Assembly (NCBI GenBank): GCA_965603125.1
Contig: CBFDBU010000004.1
Location: 97,996 to 161,995 of the forward strand
DNA: 64,000 nucleotides
Source: JAJRTA01 sp965603125
Lineage (GTDB): Bacteria; Zixibacteria; MSB-5A5; GN15; FEB-12
Reading direction: 5' to 3'
Of this stretch, positions 17,629 to 26,322 are shown piece after piece; positions within the stretch are counted from its first letter, which is position 1, and each line of letters starts with the position of its first letter. A model generated the notes under the pieces. That model worked only from the letters and a program-made list of their open reading frames with translations. It searched no databases and was not told the origin of the DNA. A program made the translations under genes and the position numbers.

Positions 17629-19101
17629 TCAGTCAACACGGTCGGGATTATTCCACAGAAAGCGCGTCAACCCCCTGTCGCTTCCAATCCAAAGATAGTC
17701 GCCATCCATAAGCAGGCTGTAAACGTAGTTCGAGGCGAGACCGTCGTCCGTCGTGAACTCGCGGGTGTTGCGGTTCTTGTCCGTGTAATAGATGATCGTT
17801 ACCCCCCGATCCGAACTATAGGCGACTATCCACTCGTTGACGGCCAGGGCGCGTGCGTCTCCGGTGCGGTCGGATGTGGGAAACGGCTCGATATCACCCG
17901 AAACCGTATTCACGCGAACAACGGCGTCCTCGGTGGCAAACCAAAGGTCATTATCGAATGGTTCGATGTCATACACGCGTCCGTTCAGATAGAAATTCGG
18001 GTCCTGAATCTGCTGAAGACGTCCCGAGGGCAACCGGAAACGGTAAGCCCCGGCCGAGGTGGCTATCCAGACCATCGAGTCAAGGGTCAGAACGTCGTAA
18101 ACGAGACGATTCGAGAACTCGTGCGGTCGAATGACCGAAATCGAGTCACCTGAACCGGTAATCAGGCTCAGGCCATTCTCAGTACCCACCAGCAGGGAAT
18201 CGCCGAGCTTTCCTATGCAGAGGACATTGTCCTCGGCCAGTCCGGAACGAGCCGTCAGTCTCCTTCTGACAGAGCCGGTCTCGCTGTCCAGGCAAAGAAG
18301 CCCCAGAGGGGTGCCGACGTAGACCATGCTGTCATCCCCCTCAAGGAAGTTGATATCCACAGCGGGGAAGTCGTCGTCCACACCGGATTCGATGTGTCGA
18401 AAGCTGTTGGTCCTCGGGTCCATAATGGAAATGCCGGTGCGTCCCGGATCGACTGCGGCCCCGGATACCCAGATTTCCTCACCGAGAGCCATTATGGCAT
18501 TGACGCGGTTTTGAATCAGACCATAGGGCAGAAGCTCCACGATATGCGATGAACTCCCGGCCGTGGCCGCGCCATGACCCCAGGTACCCATCCAGAGATT
18601 CCCGGAGCGGTCATCCACTACATCGGTGAAGAAGAAATATCGCCCGTAGGGGTCGATGATGCGCCCGTCGGCAGCGTAGTTGTGCCGAATGGGGGGGTAC
18701 ATTACCACCGGCGCCCTGATGTGAACGCAGTTGTTGTCCAGGGACGGTACTTTCGAAACCTGATACCACCTGTCGAAGAAAAGATCATACTGGAAAAGGC
18801 CGATCGACGTTTCAGCGAACAGCTTTTCGTCAAAGAGGTCCACCCAGATGCGGCCGATATCAGTGTTGTCCACCCCGGGTGAACCGGTGAGAGGTTCCTC
18901 CCACTCCCGCTGCATCTTGTCGTAGCGGATTATCCCCGCCGTGGTGGCAAAGTAGGCGTAGTCGGCCGAGCTGGTAACATGTTTGATGCGGCTGAAGTCC
19001 GCCCACGTAACAGCCTGACCTTTCAGCCAGGCGGCTGATACGGATGCGGCCATCATCGTCAGGCACAGGCCGGCGAATGCGAATCCGGTGTACCTCTTCA
19101 T
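17629..19101 (-). CDS. Exported beta-propeller protein (two-component-regulator propeller repeats)
   Basis: The protein has 490 residues with a signal peptide (SVSAAW). Throughout it carries repeated propeller blades with the pattern 'DxxxLWIGTxxGLxRxD': GNLWMGTWGHGA, SMVYVGTPLGLLCLD, DSLLVGTENGLSLI, SMVWIATSAGAYRF, NDLWFATEDAVVRV and DYLWIGSDRGLTRF. Such Reg_prop propellers often form the sensor part of hybrid histidine kinases; here no kinase domain is attached. Its start overlaps the stop of the M20 peptidase by 4 bases (ATGA), so it is the last gene of the long minus-strand unit. The ligand is unknown. Confidence 0.78.
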   Translation of the reverse strand: MKRYTGFAFAGLCLTMMAASVSAAWLKGQAVTWADFSRIKHVTSSADYAYFATTAGIIRYDKMQREWEEPLTGSPGVDNTDIGRIWVDLFDEKLFAETSIGLFQYDLFFDRWYQVSKVPSLDNNCVHIRAPVVMYPPIRHNYAADGRIIDPYGRYFFFTDVVDDRSGNLWMGTWGHGAATAGSSSHIVELLPYGLIQNRVNAIMALGEEIWVSGAAVDPGRTGISIMDPRTNSFRHIESGVDDDFPAVDINFLEGDDSMVYVGTPLGLLCLDSETGSVRRRLTARSGLAEDNVLCIGKLGDSLLVGTENGLSLITGSGDSISVIRPHEFSNRLVYDVLTLDSMVWIATSAGAYRFRLPSGRLQQIQDPNFYLNGRVYDIEPFDNDLWFATEDAVVRVNTVSGDIEPFPTSDRTGDARALAVNEWIVAYSSDRGVTIIYYTDKNRNTREFTTDDGLASNYVYSLLMDGDYLWIGSDRGLTRFLWNNPDRVD

Positions 19102-20306
19102 TTGGCTACAACATCAAGATAGTCCATGACGGACGCAACGAGAAGAGACGTTCCGACAACAAGGGCCTCCTCGTCGGCGATGAACTCAGGAGAATGCCAG
19201 GGTTTGTCCGCCCCGATCTTGCCGTTTCTTATCCCGAGGCGAAACATGGCGCCGTGTACACGCTCAAGGTAACAGGCGAAATCCTCACCTCCCAGCACCG
19301 GGGGTGTCAGGGTGATCTTTCCTTTCGGGAACAGGCCCTCGTAGCAACGCCTCAGTATTCGATTGGCCGCCGGGTGGTTGACCAACGGAGGGTAAGCACC
19401 CACGACCGTCATCTCCATGCGGGCCGACCTGGCTCGGCAGACAGCGCCGCCCACCCGTTTGATTCGGCGCGTAAGCTCTCTGCCCGCTTTAACCGACAGA
19501 GCGCGGGCGGTGCCGGTCAGCTTCACCTGATCTGCAATTACATTGCGAGCACTGCCGCCTTCAATCCGACCGAACGATACCACTACCGGCATAATTGGGT
19601 CGATCTCGCGGGACACTAGCTGCTGAATCGCCTGGACCACCTCACCGGCAACGGCAATGGCATCAACCGCTTCGTGCGGTCGGGCGGCATGACCGCTCCG
19701 GCCATGAATGGTGAGGTCGAAATCCGTCACTGATCCCATGGTGCCACCATCCCTGAGCCCGATACTCCCCGTTTCCACAGTCGGATCCACATGCAGGCCG
19801 AAGATGATCTTGACATTATCCAGAGCGCCGTTTTCGATCATCGGTCGCGCTCCGCCGGGCGGCATTTCTTCGCCTGGCTGAAAAATGAAACGTACGACGC
19901 CCGGCAGGTTCTCCTTCATCCGGGACAGAATAGCGGCGGTACCCAGCGCCACCGCCATGTGCATATCGTGGCCGCAAGCATGCATGCGGCCGTCGTTTCG
20001 TGACCGGAACGGAAGGGAGGTCTGCTCATGAACGGGAAGGCCGTCCATATCGGCGCGGATTGCCACAGTTGGCCCCGGTCTCTCTCCCCTCAACTCCGCC
20101 AGGAGACCGGTCTGCAACTTGATGGGCCGAACGATCAGGGCGAGCTTGCGTACAACTTCGGTTAAATAGGCGGTCGTTTTGTGCTCCATGAAGGAGAGTT
20201 CGGGATAACGATGCAGATGGCGTCTCCACTTCACCTGCCGACCGCGAAGTCGCCGGGCTCTTTTCAGGATATCCGGGAGAGAACGCTTCGCATTTATGTT
20301 TGTCAT
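19098..20306 (-). CDS. M20-family metallopeptidase / amidohydrolase
   Basis: The 402-residue protein has the M20D layout of N-acyl amino acid amidohydrolases and hippurate hydrolases. Metal ligands are visible: Cys111 and His113 in MHACGHDMH, the Glu pair 146-147 in PGEE, a His in the LHVDP strand and a C-terminal His in KPWHSPEF. The lid domain is GRSGHAARPHEAVDAI. It removes acyl or similar groups from amino acids, but the substrate cannot be assigned. The gene is part of the minus-strand run, 12 bases after the endonuclease V-like gene. Confidence 0.88.
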   Translation of the reverse strand: MTNINAKRSLPDILKRARRLRGRQVKWRRHLHRYPELSFMEHKTTAYLTEVVRKLALIVRPIKLQTGLLAELRGERPGPTVAIRADMDGLPVHEQTSLPFRSRNDGRMHACGHDMHMAVALGTAAILSRMKENLPGVVRFIFQPGEEMPPGGARPMIENGALDNVKIIFGLHVDPTVETGSIGLRDGGTMGSVTDFDLTIHGRSGHAARPHEAVDAIAVAGEVVQAIQQLVSREIDPIMPVVVSFGRIEGGSARNVIADQVKLTGTARALSVKAGRELTRRIKRVGGAVCRARSARMEMTVVGAYPPLVNHPAANRILRRCYEGLFPKGKITLTPPVLGGEDFACYLERVHGAMFRLGIRNGKIGADKPWHSPEFIADEEALVVGTSLLVASVMDYLDVVAK

Positions 20307-20318
20307 GACGAGCGCGCC

Positions 20319-21038
20319 TCAGTTCGTTGCGTCGGTCACTGTTGATTTGGTCCTGTTGCCCCTTTCGTGACGCCGTTTGTACTTGTTCACCTGCGAGTGA
20401 GCCAGACGCAGTGGTTCCGGGAGACGGAAACCGCGCAGGCTCCGGACCACCACGTCCCTGGCTTGGGCGATATCGCAGCGGTGACCGGGGGAGATGTAGA
20501 TCGGCTTGACCTCGGCCCGGCTCCGGTAAGCAACGCCCACCTCCCTGGAGCCGATTATGATTGGCTGCCAGCTCCCTTTTGCCGCTGCAACCGGACGATG
20601 CTTCCCGGACAGGAGTCGGCGAGCGCAGCCAATCGTAGGCCGGTCAAAGACCAGACCGACATGGCAGGCCACACCGCATTGACGCGGATGAGCCAGTCCG
20701 TGTCCCTGGACGATGATCAGACCCGGGGCGCACGCAAGCCGGCTCAGGGCTCCCGTGATGATCGGTCCCTCGCGAAAGTACAACAAACCAGGCTCGTAGG
20801 GAAACCGCAGCGGTGCATGATAAAAAACCCGCTCGACTTCTTCAAGCTCAGGGAACGTGATGGCAACGGCACAGGCATAAAGAGTCACACCACCAAATCC
20901 GTGGGCGGTATCGACGGCAGCGATCAGACCGGGATCTCCCCCACCTCCTCCCGGTTCAATTCGGGCAGCCATTTCTTCCTGAATTGCAAACGCTTCAGCC
21001 CTTGTAACGGGCCAGGGATGAAGTACGTGCGCTTCCAT
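20319..21038 (-). CDS. Endonuclease V-like protein with altered active site
   Basis: The 239-residue protein aligns with endonuclease V, which nicks DNA 3' of deaminated adenine (inosine). Conserved parts are Asp43 in AAVDTAH, the YEPGLLYFRE motif with Glu90 and the HPRQCGVACHVG loop. However, the third catalytic carboxylate, the Asp of the usual VDGHG motif (Asp110 in the Thermotoga enzyme), is Gln111 here (IIVQGHG, codon CAG). The C-terminus is longer and very basic. The ATG at 21038 is used because AAGGAG lies upstream; a GTG at 21050 is too close to that site. It may bind inosine without cutting, or use another residue. Confidence 0.8.
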   Translation of the reverse strand: MEAHVLHPWPVTRAEAFAIQEEMAARIEPGGGGGDPGLIAAVDTAHGFGGVTLYACAVAITFPELEEVERVFYHAPLRFPYEPGLLYFREGPIITGALSRLACAPGLIIVQGHGLAHPRQCGVACHVGLVFDRPTIGCARRLLSGKHRPVAAAKGSWQPIIIGSREVGVAYRSRAEVKPIYISPGHRCDIAQARDVVVRSLRGFRLPEPLRLAHSQVNKYKRRHERGNRTKSTVTDATN

Positions 21039-21267
21039 GAGCCAGGTCACTCCTTACAAGTATCTTGTCAGCCGCAGGCCGGGACCAGCCTCGAGCCCAT
21101 ACCCGCGGCGTTCTTTGTCGTGGTCTTGTACACAACCTGCGCTGACATTCATCTCAACAAATATATCAACCGTTACGGTTCAGAACAAGAGTTCTCTCCG
21201 CCTTTCACGCCACCGGAGTCAGGGCGAAGTACCACCCGATACCAAACAGATCGAATCAGGAGACCTC

Positions 21268-22149
21268 TTACTGCAGACAGCGGAAACGGAAGAAACCCGA
21301 AAAAGGCAACCCGTTCGCCAACGACCGTATCTGATCGGCCGTTATCCAGGGTTCGTTTCGGTCTTCAGTCAGAAGCGGGATGTGGAAATCGCAGGCGTCG
21401 GAACAACCGGTGGCCACGGCATACAGGCGGGGACCTTTTTCACTGACCAGGAGATGCATGACGACGTATACCACGCCGGTGGCGCCCCGCTCATCATGGG
21501 CGACGAAAAGATCACCCGGCTTGAGGTCGTCGGCGGCAACTGAATCACAGTTTGCGGGCAGGTTCGCGTAAGTGGTGCTATAAATGCACACCTTCATAAA
21601 GCGGTAGAACTCCGAGAGTGAGGGTTCCCTTTCGACCTCCTGCTCAAAAAACGGTTCCCGGCGCGAGGTGTAGCGCAGCCTCCCGCCCAGGAACTTCTCA
21701 TAGCGCAATGTGTCTCCAGTTGGCGGCAGGATTCTCAAATCAAACTCACGTCCCTGATAGTGCAGGAACTCGGCGAGAATCCTTATCGGAATGGCCTTGT
21801 CCTTGAAGTCCATCCCTCGCCAGGGTAGATGCACCGGTCGTGAAATCTCGTCATACGCGAACGCCTTGCTGCCCTTCCAATTGCCGACTGATATATAACG
21901 ATGCCACAGCGGGAAATTAGCCACCCAGTTCTGAAACGCTGTCAACTGCGACGAATCCGGTTGCCGGTAGCCCTCCGGCAGTGCGAACTCCGACTGGAAC
22001 GTATAGATCGTGTCCTTCATCGTCGCGAACGGATAGTGCTGCCGGTAAAAGGCGATCAATCCACTGTCGTCCGGGTTCTTCTCACCCAGGATCGAACCGG
22101 CGGTCAGCAGGCAGGTTGCCGCAAGAACGCTGAAGGGGCGCATCGCCAT
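21268..22149 (-). CDS. Exported DUF4846 family protein
   Basis: The 293-residue protein begins with a signal peptide (SVLAATCLLTAGSILGE). Conserved text typical of DUF4846 includes the aromatic-rich ISVGNWKGSKAF, a CIYSTTYANLP segment and a GDLFVAHDERGATGVVYVVMHLLV core. Family function is unknown. The second of two tandem ATGs (22149) has AAGGAG at a good distance, and its start overlaps the stop of the AhpD-like gene, so the two are translationally coupled. Confidence 0.6.
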   Translation of the reverse strand: MAMRPFSVLAATCLLTAGSILGEKNPDDSGLIAFYRQHYPFATMKDTIYTFQSEFALPEGYRQPDSSQLTAFQNWVANFPLWHRYISVGNWKGSKAFAYDEISRPVHLPWRGMDFKDKAIPIRILAEFLHYQGREFDLRILPPTGDTLRYEKFLGGRLRYTSRREPFFEQEVEREPSLSEFYRFMKVCIYSTTYANLPANCDSVAADDLKPGDLFVAHDERGATGVVYVVMHLLVSEKGPRLYAVATGCSDACDFHIPLLTEDRNEPWITADQIRSLANGLPFSGFFRFRCLQ

Positions 22150-22493
22150 CATTTCTCCTTCATCTCTTCCCAGAGGCGGCTGGCCCGCCTGACGTGTGGT
22201 ATGGCGATCGAACCTCCTACCACCATGGCGATCGACAAAACTTCGTCAAATTCCTCGTCGCTGGTGCCCAACTCGTGTGCTCTGATGGCGTGGTAGCTGA
22301 TACAGTCGTCGCACCTGAGAACCAGCGAAGCAACCAGCCCCAGCAGTTCCTTCGTACGGGCGTCAAGAGCGCCGTCACGGTAGACGGCGTTGTCGATGCC
22401 GAAGAAACGCTTGATGTTTGCATTTGCACGAGTGAGGACGATTTTGTTGAGCTTCTCACGCTCTTTCTTGAACTCTTGTACCCTGTCAGACAT
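22149..22493 (-). CDS. Carboxymuconolactone decarboxylase / AhpD-like protein
   Basis: The 114-residue protein contains the AhpD-type motif LRCDDCISYHAIRAHELGTSD with a CxxC thiol pair and a downstream His. It is followed by EFDEVLSIAMVVGGSIAIPHVRRA, as in the carboxymuconolactone decarboxylase family. Members with CxxC act as small thiol peroxidase partners. The ATG at 22493 has GGAG 6 bases upstream; the frame extension to 22547 is rejected. It sits directly behind clpX in the minus-strand unit. Confidence 0.82.
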   Translation of the reverse strand: MSDRVQEFKKEREKLNKIVLTRANANIKRFFGIDNAVYRDGALDARTKELLGLVASLVLRCDDCISYHAIRAHELGTSDEEFDEVLSIAMVVGGSIAIPHVRRASRLWEEMKEK

Positions 22494-22643
22494 CCTTTTC
22501 TCCAGGGGAATTCGATCGAATATACGTTGTCTCAGTCGCCGGGCCAACCCAAAACACCCCGGGCGGCAACGCGCGCGCAGTGCAGGCCGAGAGCCATGTC
22601 CGCCCAGCCTGTTCCGCCTGCCTTAAGCGATAGCCTGAGCCGT

Positions 22644-23927
22644 CTACCCTGCTCTCTTCTTTTTCTTCTTGGCGTGAGTGACGATCCTGGGCTTCTTGCC
22701 GTCAGTGATGGATGCCCTGGTCACGACGACCTCGGCCACCTCAGGTTTGGAGGGGACTTCGTACATGATGTCCAGCATCGTCTTTTCAAAGATCGAGCGG
22801 AGCGCCCTGGCTCCGGTCTTGCGCTCCCGGGCCAACTTGACGGCAGCCTTGAGAGCACCCTGTTCAAAACACAGCTTGACGCCTTCCATCTCCAGGAGCT
22901 TGCTGTACTGCTTGGTAAGCGCGTTCCTCGGCCCGGTCAGGATTTCCAGCAGAACGGCCTCATCAAGCGGTCGCAGCGCCGTCGTCACGGGCAGACGCCC
23001 GACCATTTCCGGGATAAGACCGTAGCTGATGAGATCTACCGGCAGGACGTGGTCGAATATATCCACGGAGTTCTGATCAACCAGCTTTTTCTCGGCTTCG
23101 AAACCGACAACCTTGGCGCCCATCCGTCGGGCAATGACTTTGTCGAGACCATCAAACGCACCGCCACAGATGAACAGGATGTTGCTGGTGTTGATCTGCA
23201 CAAACGACTGCTCCGGGTGCTTGCGTCCTCCTTTGGGGGGTATGTTGGCCACTGTCCCTTCCAGTATTTTCAGGAGCCCCTGTTGGACGCCCTCGCCGGA
23301 GACGTCGCGCGTGATCGACGGGTTGCCGTCCTTGCGGGCGATTTTGTCCAGTTCGTCGATGTAGATGATGCCGAGCTCGGTCTTCTGCTGGTTGAAATTC
23401 GCCGCCTGAAACAAGCGCACCAGGATATTCTCAACGTCCTCACCCACGTACCCAGCCTCGGTCAGCACGGTGGCGTCGGCAATCGTGAAGGGCACCTTGA
23501 GGAACTTCGCCAGAGTGCGGGCGATCAGTGTCTTGCCGGTGCCGGTGGGGCCAAGCAGCAGGATGTTGGACTTCTCAAGTTCAACGTCATCATCGGCCGT
23601 CACCTTGCCGGACGGCCCGGTTTGAAACTTCGCATTGACCCGTTTGTAATGGTTGTACACGGCCACCGAGACTGTCTTCTTGGTCTGCTCCTGCCCGATG
23701 ACATACTGATCCAGGAAGTTCTTTATCTCGGCGGGTGTCGGTATGCGTGAAATCTTTTCCTTGACCGTCACCTCGGGAGCATGCTGCAGCATGTCACCGC
23801 ACAACTCGACGCACTCATCGCAGATGAACGATTCGTGTCCTGAAAACAACCGGTGTACCTGGCTGGCCGGTTTACCGCAGAACGAACAGCACCGCGGCAC
23901 TCTTGGATGTTTGGTATCCCGTGGCAT
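22644..23927 (-). CDS. clpX: ATP-dependent Clp protease ATP-binding subunit ClpX
   Basis: ClpX unfolds tagged proteins and feeds them to ClpP. The N-terminal zinc domain has four cysteines (CSFCGKP and CDECVELC), followed by the IPTPAEIKNFLDQYVIGQ start of the AAA domain. Walker A is GPTGTGKT, the pore loop is GYVGED and Walker B is IIYIDELDKI. The length of 427 residues is normal. The C-terminus ends in a run of lysines. A TTG at 23942 is the alternative start. It lies 68 bases after clpP. Confidence 0.97.
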   Translation of the reverse strand: MPRDTKHPRVPRCCSFCGKPASQVHRLFSGHESFICDECVELCGDMLQHAPEVTVKEKISRIPTPAEIKNFLDQYVIGQEQTKKTVSVAVYNHYKRVNAKFQTGPSGKVTADDDVELEKSNILLLGPTGTGKTLIARTLAKFLKVPFTIADATVLTEAGYVGEDVENILVRLFQAANFNQQKTELGIIYIDELDKIARKDGNPSITRDVSGEGVQQGLLKILEGTVANIPPKGGRKHPEQSFVQINTSNILFICGGAFDGLDKVIARRMGAKVVGFEAEKKLVDQNSVDIFDHVLPVDLISYGLIPEMVGRLPVTTALRPLDEAVLLEILTGPRNALTKQYSKLLEMEGVKLCFEQGALKAAVKLARERKTGARALRSIFEKTMLDIMYEVPSKPEVAEVVVTRASITDGKKPRIVTHAKKKKKRAG

Positions 23928-23995
23928 GACTTCCCATGGCAAAGGTTTCGGGTTTTCGTATAACTGTCGATAGCAACACAGGCAGTTCGACGTCG

Positions 23996-24610
23996 CTATT
24001 TCTTCTCCTCGTCCGAGTCATAGACCTTGTCGATAAGGCCATACTCTTTTGCTTCGCCGGGAGACATGAAGAAGTTCCTGTCGGTGTCGGCTTCGATGAC
24101 CTTCAGAGATTGTCCGGTATGCTTCACCAGAAGCTGGTTCAGCTTCTTCCTGGCTTTTGTGAACTCCTGGGTCATAATAATAAGGTCGGAAACCTGACCC
24201 TGGGCGCCGGCCATCGGCTGATGTATCATCACCCGGCTGTTGGGGAGGGCCGCTCGCTTGCCCTTGTTGCCCGATGCCAGAAGGAATGCGCCCATCGAAG
24301 CGGCGATGCCCATACAGGTGGTAGCCACGTCGGGTTTGATGAACTGCATTGTGTCGTAGATGGCCAGCCCGGCCGTCACCGATCCGCCCGGCGAATTGAT
24401 GTAGACGAAGATATCCTTTTCGGGGTCTTCCGCCTCCAGGAACAGCATCTGGGCAATGACCAGATTGGCCACGTTGTCATCAATCGGCGAGCCGATGAAT
24501 ATGATACGATCCTTGAGCAGTCGGGAAAAAATGTCATAGGCTCTCTCGCCGCGCCCGGTTTGCTCGACCACCATCGGCACGAGAAAATTGGAGTGAATCG
24601 TGTTGTCCAT
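23996..24610 (-). CDS. clpP: ATP-dependent Clp protease proteolytic subunit ClpP
   Basis: The 204-residue serine peptidase forms the proteolytic chamber used by ClpX and ClpC. Catalytic Ser105 (GIAASMGA) and His130 (MIHQP) are present. The third residue, the Asp of the usual DTDRDxF motif, is Asn in this protein (DTDRNFF, codon AAC). The same Asp-to-Asn change is known from Listeria ClpP1. AAGGA lies 4-5 bases before the ATG at 24610; an ATG at 24622 lacks a ribosome site. The gene is 35 bases after tig. Confidence 0.96.
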   Translation of the reverse strand: MDNTIHSNFLVPMVVEQTGRGERAYDIFSRLLKDRIIFIGSPIDDNVANLVIAQMLFLEAEDPEKDIFVYINSPGGSVTAGLAIYDTMQFIKPDVATTCMGIAASMGAFLLASGNKGKRAALPNSRVMIHQPMAGAQGQVSDLIIMTQEFTKARKKLNQLLVKHTGQSLKVIEADTDRNFFMSPGEAKEYGLIDKVYDSDEEKK

Positions 24611-24645
24611 AGCTTCCTTCATCCAGAACTTGTTGTCTGAGCGTC

Positions 24646-25911
24646 CTAATCCTGCTTCCCGATGGTCACCAATTTGGCACTGGTCACCAGGAAATCAAGC
24701 ACTTTCTCCTCTAAGATAGAGTCTTTGATATCGGCCACCGTCCCCGACCTGGCCAGAACCTCCCTGGCCTGTTCGAAACTCAACTGGTAATTCTTGGCAA
24801 ACATGTTAATTCGATCTTCGGTATCCGAGGGCAAAACCTCAATGTTTTCCAACTCGGACAGCTTATGATACAGCATGTTCCAGCGAATAGTCCGGATCCC
24901 CACATCGCGGTAGTTCTTGCGGATATCCGCCTCGTCAACGTCCTTGTAGCGCTTCTTGAATTCATCCGTCACGTTGGCCAGGTAGTTGTCCAGAAACGAC
25001 TCCGGAACGCTGATCTCGTTCTGCCTGCATATCTGCTCGATGATCTGCCTCCGTTTGTCCTTCTTCTGACCTGCTTTCACCCGCTCCCTGATCTCCTCGC
25101 GGATATTCATCCTCAACTCGAGGGCGGTCTCGGCCTGACCGGTCTGCCTGGCAAAGGCATCGTTGAATTCCGGCAGTACCTGTTCCCTGATTTCAGTAAC
25201 GCTAACCCGGTACTTCAATTGAGCGCCAGCGTAGGTCGGGTCGGAGTAATCATCGGGATAATTGACCTCGACCTCTTTGTCATCTCCGGCTTTCAAACCA
25301 GGAAGCTGCTCTCGAAATTCCCTGACCGTTTGCAGATTGCCCAGGTCGATCTGCTGATCCTTAAACTTATCTTCTTTCAGCACCAGTCCCGGGTCAAGCA
25401 GTTTCTTCAGGTCGGCAACCACAACGTCGCCGTCACGCGCCTCACGATCAACCGGACGAGGGACGGAGAAGCGCTTGCGCAGCAGCTCGACGAACTCGTC
25501 GACCTCATCATCACCGACCTCCACTTCCTCAACCGTGACTTCAAGCCCGCCGTAAGAGACGCTCTCAATAACCGGCATGACCTCAAGCTGCGCCGTATAC
25601 TGAAAACCACCGTCGTCGCTGTAATCGGCGTCTATGACGTTGCCGAACGATGCCACGCGAAGATTCTCCCGGCGGGTTGCATCCGGGTAAGTCGCCTTCA
25701 CAAGTTCAGTGGCAACATCGGCTTTCACATCGTCGCCGAATTCAGCTTTGATGCGTGCCATCGGGGCTTTTCCCTTTCGGAAACCCTTCACGGTTGTGTC
25801 CCTGCGGAGTTCCGTGAATTTCTTCTCGATCTCGTCAGCCACGGTCTCAGCCGGTATCTCGACCGATATCTCACGCATCAGACCCTCGAGTTCCCTTACT
25901 TCAACTTTCAA
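24646..25911 (-). CDS. tig: Trigger factor (ribosome-bound chaperone)
   Basis: The 421-residue protein has the three trigger-factor domains. The N-terminal ribosome-binding domain holds the signature VKGFRKGKAP (canonical GFRxGxxP). A PPIase-like domain runs about residues 155-245. The helical C-terminal chaperone arms follow. The PPIase domain is degenerate: the segment after GDVVVADL lacks several FKBP active-site aromatics. It shields nascent chains at the exit tunnel. The order tig-clpP-clpX is conserved across bacteria. The tRNA-Leu gene lies 105 bases upstream and they may share one transcript. Confidence 0.96.
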   Translation of the reverse strand: MKVEVRELEGLMREISVEIPAETVADEIEKKFTELRRDTTVKGFRKGKAPMARIKAEFGDDVKADVATELVKATYPDATRRENLRVASFGNVIDADYSDDGGFQYTAQLEVMPVIESVSYGGLEVTVEEVEVGDDEVDEFVELLRKRFSVPRPVDREARDGDVVVADLKKLLDPGLVLKEDKFKDQQIDLGNLQTVREFREQLPGLKAGDDKEVEVNYPDDYSDPTYAGAQLKYRVSVTEIREQVLPEFNDAFARQTGQAETALELRMNIREEIRERVKAGQKKDKRRQIIEQICRQNEISVPESFLDNYLANVTDEFKKRYKDVDEADIRKNYRDVGIRTIRWNMLYHKLSELENIEVLPSDTEDRINMFAKNYQLSFEQAREVLARSGTVADIKDSILEEKVLDFLVTSAKLVTIGKQD

Positions 25912-26016
25912 GATGTCGTACTCCTTGTCCCACCTGCTTGCCGACCGTGATCTTCAAGCGTGGACAGGCAAGCGCCATCAGCCGCTGCGACCGGAGGCAG
26001 CCTGCCGTCACATTTC

Positions 26017-26098
26017 TGCGAAAGGGGGGATTCGAACCCCCATTCCTTTCGGAACTGGATCCTAAATCCAGCGCGTCTGCCGATTCCGCCACTTTCGC
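26017..26098 (-). tRNA. tRNA-Leu (anticodon UAG)
   Basis: The minus strand folds as a type II tRNA. The acceptor stem GCGAAAG (26092-26098) pairs with CTTTCGC (26018-26024), with discriminator A at 26017. The anticodon stem CTGGA/TCCAG encloses TTTAGGA with anticodon UAG, the variable arm is TTCCGAAAGGAA, and the T arm is GGGGGTTCGAATCCCCC. The 3' CCA is not encoded. Confidence 0.96.
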
Positions 26099-26111
26099 AA
26101 CTTCCGGCAGA

Positions 26112-26140
26112 AATATAGCCTGAGTTGAATCCTTAGTCAA
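26112..26140 (-). promoter_or_regulatory. Sigma-70 promoter for tRNA-Leu and probably tig-clpP-clpX
   Basis: Minus strand: TTGACT (26135-26140), a 17-base spacer, then TATATT (26112-26117). The start point would fall a few bases before the tRNA 5' end. No terminator is evident between the tRNA and tig. Confidence 0.75.
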
Positions 26141-26200
26141 GCAAAGGGTGCCGCGCGAGGCGCGTCGATTTATCCTCGTAAACAGGCGGTTTCCTCATCA

Positions 26201-26280
26201 GCGTGGTGTCGGGTGTCCCTGCCCGACACTTGACGACTGGTGACGAGGGAGCCGTCAGGCAGAGACGCCTGACGGCACAA
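26201..26280. repeat. Double-hairpin palindromic repeat, copy A (inverted relative to copy B)
   Basis: Two palindromes lie side by side: GTGTCGGGTGTCCCTGCCCGACAC-type at 26206-26229 (arms GTGTCGGG and CCCGACAC) and 26251-26276 (arms GCCGTCAGGC and GCCTGACGGC). The linker is shared with the copy at 28056, in opposite orientation, on the other side of proS. Confidence 0.8.
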
Positions 26281-26322
26281 CGCTTCTGCTTTGTCCTGTG
26301 TCCCGAGTGCTTGTACAGCCCG

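Noticed and set aside
24955..25950. Long plus-strand frame opposite tig
   Set aside because: It is the reverse-strand shadow of a well-conserved gene, caused by codon bias.
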